From: Spirochaetaceae bacterium bin103
GTDB lineage: Bacteria; Spirochaetota; Spirochaetia; SZUA-6; Bin103
Length of the DNA stretch: 60,372 nt
Direction of reading: 5' to 3'
Assembly: GCA_002238925.1 (NCBI GenBank)
Contig: MPNH01000031.1
Span: 1 to 60,372, forward strand
Positions 1 through 8,443 of the stretch are shown here, piece after piece. Both the position numbers and the translations under genes were made by a program. The notes under the pieces are model-generated. The model searched no databases and had not been told where the DNA came from. It saw only the letters and a program-made list of their open reading frames with translations. Every line of letters begins with the position of its first letter. The stretch's first letter is position 1.

Positions 1-88
1 CCGAATCGGGACCGCGGACCGACCCGCGACATCTCGAACTCCAAAATCGCCAACTTTCCTCCCCTATTCGACTGTCCTTGTGACCTAG

Positions 89-1012
89 TCGACCGCCGAG
101 TCGCTTAATCTGGGGCTGGATGAGCCAGGGCTCCACCTCCACCCTGGCGGGCAAGATGATCTTCTCAGACGAATAGACGCCTACGCGCAGAAGAACACGT
201 TAATCTATACGACACACCTACCGTTCCTCGTTGATCTACGCGACCCAAAGCGTATAAAGATCATCAACCAGACCAAGAACGGCGCGGTAGTTTCCGATGA
301 CTTGGGCGCAAGTCAAAAAGATGAGCACCTCACGCTGCAGGCAGCGGTCGGGATGCGTGCGAATCAGAGTTATTTGGTGTCGGAAGCGAATCTGCTCGTT
401 GAAGGGGTAGATGACTATTGGGTGATTGCAGAGCTATCGGGGATCTTCGAGCGAGATGGCTATGCTTGTCTACCGAGCGAGGTGATGATTACAGCGGCGG
501 GCGGAGCATCAGAAATTGTACCGCTAGCGACATTCATGATCGGTCAGGGGCTAGGTGTAGTAGCGCTGTTCGATTCGGACAACGCAGGGAAGTTGGCTGA
601 AGAGCAGCTGCGTAAGAAGTGGATCACTTGCTACAAGAACGCACGGGCAGAGACACTACTGATCGGAGATGCAATGGGGAACGAAGGACTGGATGTAACA
701 CTTGAGGACCTCTTTCCGGACGACTACTATGTGGCCAAGGTACGTGCATCTCACGAGCAGAGACTGAATGACAAGGGTTTAGACACCAGCACAATAGAGC
801 TATGTGGATCCGGTCCAATACTGCCACGGCTGCGCGAGCGGTTTAAACAGATAGGAGTTGAACTCAACAAGGGCTCAGTTGCCAAGCTGATTCGCGCCGA
901 TCTGATTCGATGCTCAAACGTGGAAGATCTTCCCATCGGAGTGAAGGAGAAGGGCGAAGTGCTCATGAAGTCGCTTCGCCGGGCATTCGGAGCCAATCTG
1001 AACTATCGCTAG
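89..1012 (+). pseudogene. OLD-family ATP-dependent nuclease, C-terminal part (ABC ATPase end + TOPRIM), 5' broken
   Basis: The frame reads from about 89 to a stop at 1012. A Walker-B/D-loop segment (LDEPGLHLHP, bases 116-145) is followed by a conserved TTHLPFLVD H-loop region. Next comes a TOPRIM domain with the acidic LLVEGVDDYW motif (bases about 392-421) and FDSDNAG (about 569-589). This order is that of overcoming-lysogenization-defect (OLD/GajA-type) nucleases, which act in phage defence. The N-terminal ATPase with Walker A is absent. Reading upstream in the same frame meets a TAG at 86-88, and the preceding 85 bases give no recognisable ATPase sequence in any forward frame. So the gene is truncated or frameshifted here rather than merely cut by the window edge. 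A GTG at 302 could be called as a start but would omit the D-loop. Base composition is lower in GC than the metabolic genes to the right. Confidence 0.7.
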
Positions 1013-1068
1013 ACTAGAAGACGTAGATCGCGTAGACCATCGGTGATGGAGTCCCGATTGTGCGGTTA

Positions 1069-1317
1069 TCACGCAAACCCGTTGCCGCGTCGGCGGAGTT
1101 CCTCGCGTCGGCGTTCGTAATCCGGCATGTTGCAGCCAAGTGCATGCCAGTAGTCGGGACCGTGGCCCCGATACCGCAAATGGACCAATTCGTGTACGAT
1201 GACGTAATCGTCCAAGTGCATCGGTGCCTGGATGATGCGCCAGTTGAGGCGGATGGTCCCGTGGCGGTCGCAGCTCCCCCAGGGCTTCTGCTGATCGACA
1301 ATGACGACACGCGGCAT
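1069..1317 (-). pseudogene. YgjP-like zinc metallopeptidase, C-terminal fragment
   Basis: The 82-residue product carries the core of the YgjP/DUF45 metallopeptidase family. The WGSC motif comes first, then an NWR strand, then HELVH with a third ligand region RGHGPDYW and a terminal basic helix. The family is usually about 220-240 residues, so the N-terminal two thirds are missing. The upstream sequence on this strand (1318-1485) does not encode the expected beta-rich N-terminal domain. The ATG at 1317 follows a proline/serine-rich frame with no clear ribosome site. It is most likely a gene relic; a standalone mini-protein cannot be excluded. Confidence 0.6.
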
Positions 1318-1485
1318 CGCCGACGATGAGTCTGACCACCATGCGCGGCGCGTACTACCTGCCGCCGGCGCGGTGGTCGACCTGGAGAACGGCTGTTCAC
1401 GTTCTGAACTGGGCGGTCGATTCGGAACTCGCGATTGTCGGCGACGGTGCGCGTCGCCATCAGCGTCTTGGATTCTTAGCGACGA

Positions 1486-1733
1486 TCACCGGCAGCAGCA
1501 CTTCCGGATGAGGCGATACCCGAATGTCGTCACGGGGTCGCCGTACGACTCCGGGTTCGCGCCGTCGAGGATCAACAGGCGCGGCCTGCGATCAGTGCGG
1601 CGTAGTAGCTCCGGTTCACGGCGGTATTCAGCCGTTCGCCGGACGGATTTGCACGCGAATCGGTCAGCGCCTCGCGCGTCTCGGCGAAGCGGACATCGCT
1701 GAGCGTTCGGTTGCCGTCGACGCTCAGCGTCAT
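1486..1733 (-). pseudogene. HEPN-domain protein relic (partner of MNT gene)
   Basis: An ATG at 1733 overlaps the TGA of the preceding MNT frame (ATGA). The first part gives a HEPN-type N-terminus with the typical ELNTAVNRSYYA-like helix (here ERLNTAVNRSYYAALIAG). The reading then stops. One frame over, the family C-terminus LLILDGANPES continues to a stop at 1486, so one base has been lost near 1583. Intact relatives are about 120-140 residues and act as ribonuclease toxins or regulators beside an MNT nucleotidyltransferase. As written the gene cannot make the full domain. Confidence 0.55.
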
Positions 1734-2077
1734 ACGGCGATGCCTTCCCGCGACACGTTTTCGTAGAAGGGCGAATGGTAGCGGCGTTCGAGTGCGAAAC
1801 TGGCGGAATCCTTGATAACTGGGTCGAACGGAATATCGTGCGCAGTTCCTCCTCGACACAGCTGTCGATGACGGCGCGTTCGACTGCCGGAGTGCGCTCG
1901 GCGACTACCACGAGCAGGTCGAGGTCGGACTCGGCTCCGAGACCGCCTCAGACGCGACCCGAAGGAATAGATGTCCTCCAGGCGAACGTCGACTCGGACG
2001 CTCTCAAGCCGTGTGCTGATCGCGGCGTCGACGCGCGCCAATGCCTGTCGTGTGGGTGCATCCCGCAAACAGGACAT
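1730..2077 (-). pseudogene. MNT-type minimal nucleotidyltransferase relic
   Basis: Three pieces in two frames join into one nucleotidyltransferase domain. They are an N-terminal helix ending EDIYSFGSR, a central SDLDLLVVVAE piece one frame over (about 1905-1940), and a C-terminal HDIPFDPVI...YHSPFYENV piece back in the first frame. GSR...SDxDLLV is the catalytic signature of MNT antitoxin/nucleotidyltransferases. Two compensating frameshifts (near 1950 and 1845) destroy the product. The TGA stop overlaps the ATG of the HEPN relic, the usual MNT-HEPN order. Either the module is decayed or the local sequence contains indel errors. Confidence 0.55.
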
Positions 2078-2115
2078 CCGCTACGGCCCGACCGGGCCGC
2101 ATGGCATTGATCGAA

Positions 2116-4168
2116 TCAGCAGCCGGTGAGGAGGAAGGAGTAGGAGCCGGAGCCGACGCGCAGTTCGACCTGCTCGCTGTTCTCGCTTGCGCCAAGCAGC
2201 CCGGCGATAGAACCGGTCGGCTCGCCGTTGCGGACCAGTTCCACTCCCTGTTCGCTGACCGACACCGCGCGCCGGCCCACCTTCGGGATGGCGATGGTGG
2301 CGCGGCTGTTGACCGGTATCTCCACTTGCACGGCGAGTGAATCGGCAGCCAGTTGCCAGCTCGATGCCACCGTGCCGCGCCCAGTCTTGATGCTCGCCCG
2401 CGCCCAGGTCACGTCGCCGGCCACGCGGGGAGCGATCCGGAACTCCCGGAATCCCGGCGCGATGGTGTCCGGGCCGTGGAATGCCGGCTCGTCGATGCCC
2501 GCCAGGCAGTGGTAGCAGAACTTGTCGATGCAGCCCCACATCATCATGCTGTCGGCGCGGTGCGAGGTGGCGCGCGGATTGTGCCCCGGCGCCCAGTCCT
2601 GCCCCCCAGCACTCCCAGATGGTGGTTGCGCCCTGCGCCACCATGTAGCCCCAGCCGGGGTAGGTGGTTGCCGTGGCCAGCGCGAACAGCGTGTCGGCGC
2701 TCTCCTCACCGCCGTGCCTGGCAAGCGCTTCGATGACGCTGGTGGTGCCGCAGTGTCCGGTGTGGATGTGGCCGCCGTGGGTCTCCATGATCGCGCGCCG
2801 CAGGTTGCCGAGCACGCCGCCGCGGTGCCCGTCCGGAACGATGTCGAGCGCCAGGGCGAATCCGTTCGCGGTCTGCGAACCGGCCGCGTAGTTGGCACTG
2901 GCCGGGTCGAAGTAGGCCGCGTTGAAGCTGGCTCGGATCGCCTCGGCGAGGGCGGCGTAGCGGGCCGCGTCCTTGCTTCGTTCGAGTACCTCGGCCGCCT
3001 GCGCGACGACCAGGGCGCCGCGGTAGTAGTAGCCGGTCCAGATCAGCGGCGGCGGCGTCTCCTCGGCGACGTACTCCTCCCAACCGGGTGCCGGCCCCGG
3101 CAGCATGTGGTCGCCGAGCCAGCCGGTGGTGATCAGCCCGTTCTCGGCGATGGTGCCCAGGTAGTCCACGTACGCGCGCATCGCCGGGTAGTGCTCTGCC
3201 AGGATGCGCTCGTCGCCGTAATACTGGTACAGGTACCACACCAGCGGCGGGTAGTTGCCGGCCTGCGCGGCGTCATGCTCGCGGCCCGAGCCGGGCAGCT
3301 CGGGAGCCCAATCGGACAGCGAACCGTCTGGACGCCGCGCCGCCTTGATGTCGTCCAGCCACTTGCTCCAGAACAGCGGCATGTGGCGGCGCGTGTACAG
3401 CAGCGACGACACGCTCGCCGGCTCGTTGTAGCCGAGCGGCTCGCGGTGCAGGCAGTCCATCGGAAACCCCTTCAGGGCATTGCGCATGGTCCAGGTCACA
3501 TTGCGGTGGATGCGGCCGAGCAGCTCGATCACGTTGCGGCCGCGCCGCAGGCAGCGGGTCACGTCGTGGGTGACGTAGGGCGCCCGCTCGCGGTAGTCGG
3601 TGAGCGCCGGGTCGAGCACCTGGTCGCTGACCCTTGCGCCATTGATTGACAGCTCGTACAGCCCGAGCCCGCACAGGTACAGTCGCGCCTCGCCGACCGG
3701 CTCCTCGATGGTGAACTCCTTGCACAACAGCGGCGCCGCAAGGTCCGCGAGGTCTCCTTCGGCGCCGATCCAGGAACCGCCCCAGTCGCCGCGATCGAGC
3801 AGCCCCATCTCGAAGCAGGCGGGATCACTCCACCCCGACCCGGCGCCGTCGCCGTCCCACACCCGCACCTGCCAGAAGCACCGCTCCCCGCTCGCCAGCG
3901 CGGCCCCGGCATAGGGGACGTTCACCGACGCTTCGGAGGCCACCACCCCGCTGTCCCACTTGTCGCCGACTCCGCCGCGCAGCAGATCCGCGCTGCTCGC
4001 CACCAGGATCCGGTACGCCGACTGCACCTGTCCGCGCCGCTCTGAACCGAGAATCCAACTGAACCGCGGCTCGGCGACGTCGATGCCGAGCGGATCAACC
4101 GCGTACTCGCACCACAGCTCTGCCGCCGCAACGGCGCCGCCGGCGAAGCCGCTCAATCCGTGTGCCAT
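2116..4168 (-). pseudogene. Alpha-L-rhamnosidase (GH78-like), internally deleted and frameshifted
   Basis: The start is put at the ATG at 4168, because the GH78-like N-terminal strand (CEYAVDPLGIDVAEPRFSW) begins soon after it. The order then is an N-terminal beta-domain, a second beta-domain ending RRGRNVIELL, and the (alpha/alpha)6 catalytic part. The catalytic part runs from FPMDCLHREPLGYNEP through TGWLGDH, HTGHCGTTSVIEAL and ATTIWECW. Two defects are visible. The residues normally between the lectin-like domain and the HRNVTWTMRN segment (roughly 150-200 in relatives) are missing at about 3505-3530, in frame. The run of six C at 2601-2606 puts the C-terminal 160 residues one frame over; five C would restore WGQDWAPG and the terminal beta-domain. 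It would release rhamnose from plant or algal glycans if intact. Confidence 0.7.
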
Positions 4169-4358
4169 GGCAGCCGCCAAGTGCCGGGGGGCGTCGTCAG
4201 CACCGCCAGCGCCGGCGCCAAGCCCCAGGTGAGGTGGGTCCCGACGCCGGCCAGCGAACCGAATCCGAACAGGGAGGGGACGATTCCTTGCCAAGGTGGG
4301 TGCCAAGCTCTACACTCATTTTTCTCACCATATACTTGATGTAGGAAGCAATCCAGCC

Positions 4359-4703
4359 ATGAGCGACAAAGATCAGCTGTCCGAAGCCGAGAAGTTGACC
4401 CGAACTTTGCTTGAATCGCACTTCAAGGGAAGAGCGACGTTTCCGACCATTTCAGCGCGGCGAAGAACAAGCAAGGACGACGAATCTCCATTCGTACAAA
4501 TAGAGGTCGTCTTTGATGGTAATACGGAAATCATAGATGATCCGTTATGGTACAATCATGATTGGCATGCACAGGTTGATGATTTGTTCAAGGACGAGTG
4601 TTTGGTATTATATAGATTGGACAAAGTCAAGTATACATCGAAAGACAAGCAGTACTTGGACCGGCGCATCAGGGAACTATCTGACCTGATAGCGCAGGAA
4701 TGA
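4359..4703 (+). CDS. Small hypothetical protein upstream of HEPN-like gene
   Basis: This encodes a 114-residue acidic and basic mixed protein beginning MSDKDQLSEAEK. An in-frame ATG lies farther upstream at 4296, but 4359 marks the start of the charged, soluble part. I recognise no family, signal peptide or membrane segment. The middle has FVQIEVVFDGN, a likely beta-hairpin. The C-terminus is helical. The stop TGA overlaps the ATG of the next gene (ATGA at 4700-4703), so the two are translationally coupled. Base use is clearly AT-richer than the flanks, pointing to horizontal transfer. A role as partner or antitoxin of the downstream HEPN-like protein is an inference from position only. Confidence 0.6.
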   Translation: MSDKDQLSEAEKLTRTLLESHFKGRATFPTISARRRTSKDDESPFVQIEVVFDGNTEIIDDPLWYNHDWHAQVDDLFKDECLVLYRLDKVKYTSKDKQYLDRRIRELSDLIAQE

Positions 4704-5160
4704 ACCCCATACACCTGCTTGCCGCAGCATTGGTTCTGACGGAACATGATACTGGAGGTAGGCCGCGACAAGCTAACCTTCGAAGAGCCGTAAGTACAGC
4801 ATATTATGCTTTGTTTCACTGTCTTCAGCTTCCAATGCGAACATGCTGATCGGAGTCTCGCGGCGAACCTCAGGCGCATGGATATCGGCTTACAGGGAGC
4901 TTGATCACAACGTGGCCTACAAGCGCTGCAACCGCTCTTCGGTTGCGATGTTTCCCACAGAAATAAGACGCTTTGCATCCACCTTGCGAAAGCTGAAGGA
5001 ATTGCGAGAGGATGCAGACTATAATCCTGCTGCTTCGTTTAGCCGGTTCGACGTCTACCAGCAGATACTTGATGTGTATAGGACGATACGCGACTATGAG
5101 CAAAGTCCTGCAGCAAATCGCAAGGATTTCGCCGCGCATGTCCTGTTCAAGAAGCGATAA
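4700..5160 (+). pseudogene. HEPN-like protein, frameshifted
   Basis: The ATG at 4700 starts a helical N-terminus with the HEPN-like segment LRRAVSTAYYALFHCL. This frame stops at 4845. One base appears missing near 4826. The neighbouring frame then continues without a break as SNANMLIG...WISAYRELDHNVAYKRC and runs to the stop at 5160. The RELDH segment resembles the RX(3-6)H active-site region of HEPN ribonucleases. Joined, the product would be about 153 residues. The region is AT-rich like its partner. Whether the indel is biological or a sequencing error cannot be decided here. Confidence 0.55.
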
Positions 5161-5355
5161 GTTGCTGCCTCGGTCCAACCATGAAGCGCTTCCCATGGCG
5201 AGCGGAGCCGCTCAATCCTCACGCCAGGGGAGGCGCCAGCACCGGAGCCAAGCCCAGGTAGCGTGGGGTCTCCACGCCCGCCCCGTCCGCTACGCTGACG
5301 GCCGCAATCGCATGCGGGGGCCAACATGGGGCGCCGGTCTCGCTTGCTGGCGCTG

Positions 5356-6615
5356 TCAGCCCGGCGGAGGGCTCGCGAGCTTGCCGACGAAGAGGATGGT
5401 GCCCGAGAGCCGCTCCCGGATCAGAAAGAGGAACGGGCGGTCGGCGCGGAATACGGAAGCGGAAGTCTCGCGCACCGCGACCACGGTTGCGGCGGCCGCC
5501 TCGGTGCCTTCCTCGTTGACGTCCACCCAGGACTTCTGCTTCACCTCGGAGATCAGCAGGCCGTCGACCGGCGAGAGTCTTGTGAAATCCGCCCGGTGGT
5601 CGAATGCGTCGACCATGCCCAAGGCTGCCAGATCGTCATTCAGCGTCCGTTCGTAGGCCATCCGAAAGCGCGGCAGGAAAAGCTGCATTTCGGTTGCGCG
5701 GAAGCTGTCGGCAATCTCCTGCCACTCCACTGAGCCGAGAGATGTGGCGAGGTCGTCCACGCTTACGCCGTGCCTCGGAAGGAGCACGGTCATCGCAAAG
5801 GCGCCTCCCCCGTACGGCAGGTCCACGGCTTGGAACCGGCTGTTGCCCTGATGGGAGAGGTCTCCGCGGAGGGTCATGAGCGGCACCGTCCGAATGGACC
5901 CGTCGTCCAGGTGGAACGGCTCGGGGCGAGTGTCGGAAGCATCGAACCGGAGGGTCCAGGGACCCTTGAAGTAGATCGCGTTGATCAGGTACATGACGAC
6001 GGCGGCCGGGATCCTGGCGGGAACGATGTCCGCGATTCGACCGTTTGTCGCGGCCTTGACCCACTCGTTGATCCGCATGGACGCAGCAGGACTCGCGAAA
6101 TCGAGCTCCGCCGCCTCGGCGTGGAAGCTGTCGCGCACGGTGTCCAGGAAGTCGGAATGCACCGGAAAGCCCTGCCGAGTCCACACGGAGTTCCCGATCG
6201 CGGTCTCCACGGCGGGATCGAGTCCGACGAGGAGCTCGATCAGGGAGTGGTAGGAGGCGTTGATCTCTTCCTCGACGAGGCTCCCGACCCCCAGCATGTC
6301 CCGCATCTGGCTCCAGGTGTTTCCGGAGGCTCCATTCATGGTCATGCCGAGCGCCATGGACGCCGAGAGCGGCGAGATGAGGAGATTGTCGTTCGGGCGA
6401 TTGGCGTGCATGAGGAGGTCGAAGGCAAAGCCGTTGTTCGCCGTGATGATCTCGACCTCTGCCGCACTCAAGGCGCGCGGCAGGCGAGCAATCTCGTCTG
6501 CACGGTCGGACGACCCGGTAACGGGTCCTGCGCACCCTGCGGTGGCTAGCAGGAGTAATGTTCCCGCGACGGAGAAAGACCGGCGGCGCGCGGCGTGGTG
6601 GGCACTTGCTCTCAT
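5356..6615 (-). CDS. Serpin-family lipoprotein (serine protease inhibitor)
   Basis: This is a 419-residue protein. Residues 10-28 form a signal peptide ending in a lipobox-like TAGC, so Cys28 is probably lipidated. The rest matches the serpin fold along its length. Landmarks include NLLISPLSASMALGM near residue 75, NAIYFKGPW, and LLPRH in the shutter/breach strands. The C-terminal reactive-centre loop starts at about residue 368. Its hinge EEGTEAAAAT has small residues at the P12-P9 positions, as in inhibitory serpins. By fixed-length counting P1-P1' would be Thr-Ser, which is uncertain. The closing strands ADRPFLFLIRE and FVGKL are intact. It would trap external serine or cysteine proteases at the cell surface. 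It stands alone, convergent with nothing obvious. Confidence 0.92.
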   Translation of the reverse strand: MRASAHHAARRRSFSVAGTLLLLATAGCAGPVTGSSDRADEIARLPRALSAAEVEIITANNGFAFDLLMHANRPNDNLLISPLSASMALGMTMNGASGNTWSQMRDMLGVGSLVEEEINASYHSLIELLVGLDPAVETAIGNSVWTRQGFPVHSDFLDTVRDSFHAEAAELDFASPAASMRINEWVKAATNGRIADIVPARIPAAVVMYLINAIYFKGPWTLRFDASDTRPEPFHLDDGSIRTVPLMTLRGDLSHQGNSRFQAVDLPYGGGAFAMTVLLPRHGVSVDDLATSLGSVEWQEIADSFRATEMQLFLPRFRMAYERTLNDDLAALGMVDAFDHRADFTRLSPVDGLLISEVKQKSWVDVNEEGTEAAAATVVAVRETSASVFRADRPFLFLIRERLSGTILFVGKLASPPPG

Positions 6616-6639
6616 CGCGGCGGTACGCGCGGTACCGGT

Positions 6640-7539
6640 CTAAGCCTCTGCGGAGGCAAGGATGCGGCGCAGGCCGGCGAGGGTGTCGCGGGTGGACTCG
6701 GGGCCGCTGTCGCCGGGTTTGCGCCAGTGGGTTTCGACGCTGAGGGCGCCGCGGTAGCCGTCGCGGTGCAGGGCGGCTACCTGGCCGGCGTAGTCCACGG
6801 CGCCGGTGCCGATGCAGGCCCAGCGGGTGAGGCCGGTGGCGGCGTCCACCACTGCTGCGTCCTTCACGTGTACGTGCACGATGTAGGGCAGCACGGCGCG
6901 GTAGCCGTCGGGGTAGGGCACGCCGCCGGAGACGTAGTCGTTGCCGGGATCCCAGATGGCGCGCAGCCGCGGGTGGTCGACCGCTGCCAGGATGCGCGCC
7001 GCGTTGTGGCCGGTGTTGCCCCAGCAGGAGCGCACGTTCTCCAGCCCCAGCGTCACGTCGTACTCGTCGGCGATCGCCGTTGCGGCGCGCAGCCCGGCCA
7101 CGATCTTCGCCAGCAGGCCGTCCGGGATTGGACCGCCCCGCGGTTCGCGCGGCGACGGGTTGCCCATGCCGACCATGGAGCTGCGCCGGAACGAGAACAG
7201 GCGCACCAGTCCCGCCCCCAGCGCGCACGCCGCCCGGCAGGCCCGCCGGATCTGCTCCAGGTGCTCGGCCACCTCCGCGTGCCGCACAACCTCCGCTGCC
7301 GGCACGTCGTCGATCACCACCGTCTTGAACGACGGCGGATCCACCGCGATCACCTGCAGGCCCTCGCCGGCGGCCATGCGCCCGAGCTCGGCCACGCCGT
7401 CATCGGACAACTCGTGGATCCCCAATCCTCCGACCCGGTTGAACTCCAAGTGGGAGAAGCCCATCTCACGCGCGGCGGCGATAGCGGCCGCGGGATCCTG
7501 TGCAATCTCGTCGGTAACGACGCTCAGTGTGAAGCTCAA
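6640..7539 (-). CDS. Sugar phosphate isomerase/epimerase, TIM barrel (AP endonuclease 2 superfamily)
   Basis: The product is about 299 residues. The TTG at 7539 is chosen because homology begins there (SFTLSVVTDEIAQDP) and it overlaps the TGA of the upstream dioxygenase gene (TTGA). Conserved metal-site strands are visible: LGLENV (Glu ligand), AIWDPGNDY (Asp), VHVKDA (His) and the C-terminal SVETHW (Glu). This is the pattern of xylose-isomerase-like TIM-barrel epimerases acting on sugars or sugar acids. The true substrate is not predictable. Coupling to a phytanoyl-CoA dioxygenase-like gene is a recurrent arrangement in carbohydrate- or osmolyte-degrading clusters. Confidence 0.85.
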   Translation of the reverse strand: MSFTLSVVTDEIAQDPAAAIAAAREMGFSHLEFNRVGGLGIHELSDDGVAELGRMAAGEGLQVIAVDPPSFKTVVIDDVPAAEVVRHAEVAEHLEQIRRACRAACALGAGLVRLFSFRRSSMVGMGNPSPREPRGGPIPDGLLAKIVAGLRAATAIADEYDVTLGLENVRSCWGNTGHNAARILAAVDHPRLRAIWDPGNDYVSGGVPYPDGYRAVLPYIVHVHVKDAAVVDAATGLTRWACIGTGAVDYAGQVAALHRDGYRGALSVETHWRKPGDSGPESTRDTLAGLRRILASAEA

Positions 7540-8360
7540 TCGTAATTCCCCGGGGGATGATCCCCCATTAGCCGGCGTTGGCGGTTGCTGGCGATGGCGA
7601 GGGTGTCCGGGTCGAACCGGAACCGGTGCAGGTAGGGCGGAAACCGCTGCGCGATCCATCGTTGCGCGTAGTGCACCTGCAGCAGGTGGCGTACCCGGTC
7701 GCTGTGGTTGGCGGTGCCGCGGTGCCACACCTCGCTGCGAAACATCACCACGTCGCCCGCGTTGCACAGGATGCTCTGTTCCTCGCGCCCCTGCCAGGCG
7801 GTGTCTCCGTTGGGCGCGCGCCCCGCGCGGTGGCTGCCGGGCACGAACCGGGTCGGCCCCAATTCCTCGGTCATGTCGTCCAGGTAGAAGTGGGCGGTGG
7901 AGATGTACACCGGGATGCGCACCCGCGGATCGGCCATCACGTCCTCGGGCAGTTCCAGCGGCTGCCAGTCGGCGTGCAGGGTCTGGTCGGGCCGCCCCGG
8001 CCCGGTCTGCCAGGAGGTCATGCCAATCACGTGGCAGTTGGCTCCGTGCAGCGCCTCGGCAATCTCGATCACGCCCGGATAGTCCAGGAACTGCACGAAG
8101 TAGGGATCGCGGTTGAAGGCGTTGTTGATGTGCCGGTTCACGAAGCCGTCGCGCTCCGGTGCCAGGCCGCGGTCGAAGCTGTCCGGATTCGGCTGCAGCC
8201 GGTCCATGTGCGCCCGCAGCTCCGCGGTCTGTTCCGGGTCCAGCACCGCGGGCAGATATACGTACCCGTCCCGTTCGACGGCGCTCACCTCGCTGGCCAA
8301 GTCCGGCCGTGCTATTAGTGGCAACGCTTGTGGCATCCCATTCATCCGCCGTTGGCCCAT
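7536..8360 (-). CDS. Phytanoyl-CoA dioxygenase (PhyH) family protein
   Basis: This 274-residue protein belongs to the Fe(II)/2-oxoglutarate oxygenase fold. The HxD facial-triad part is LHADW (His129, Asp131). The distal histidine is in EVWHRGTANHSDR (His213), and the arginine that holds 2-oxoglutarate follows at Arg222/224. ATGs at residues 6 and 9 are alternative starts, since homology begins around residue 15. It is first in a two-gene unit with the overlapping TIM-barrel epimerase. The substrate is unknown; members hydroxylate very varied small molecules. Confidence 0.88.
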   Translation of the reverse strand: MGQRRMNGMPQALPLIARPDLASEVSAVERDGYVYLPAVLDPEQTAELRAHMDRLQPNPDSFDRGLAPERDGFVNRHINNAFNRDPYFVQFLDYPGVIEIAEALHGANCHVIGMTSWQTGPGRPDQTLHADWQPLELPEDVMADPRVRIPVYISTAHFYLDDMTEELGPTRFVPGSHRAGRAPNGDTAWQGREEQSILCNAGDVVMFRSEVWHRGTANHSDRVRHLLQVHYAQRWIAQRFPPYLHRFRFDPDTLAIASNRQRRLMGDHPPGNYD

Positions 8361-8405
8361 TCAAGAACAAACAAGCCGCGCGCGTCCAGCGGTTCGGCGG
8401 GTCGG

Positions 8406-8435
8406 TTGCGGGGCTGCGGCGCTGGTGGCTACAAT
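8406..8435 (+). promoter_or_regulatory. Putative sigma70 promoter of hemB
   Basis: TTGCGG at 8406-8411 and TACAAT at 8430-8435 are separated by 18 nt. The hemB ATG lies at 8444, only 8 nt past the -10 box, and no Shine-Dalgarno sequence is present. Transcription would start at or next to the start codon, giving a leaderless mRNA. Confidence 0.45.
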
Positions 8436-8443
8436 GGCCCGTG

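Noticed and set aside
4826..4846. Programmed frameshift in the HEPN-like gene
   Set aside because: No slippery heptamer or stimulatory structure is evident; a simple one-base loss explains it.
8159..8443. Upstream extension of hemB by 95 residues
   Set aside because: The extra part overlaps the divergent dioxygenase gene and has no similarity to HemB; the promoter lies within it.
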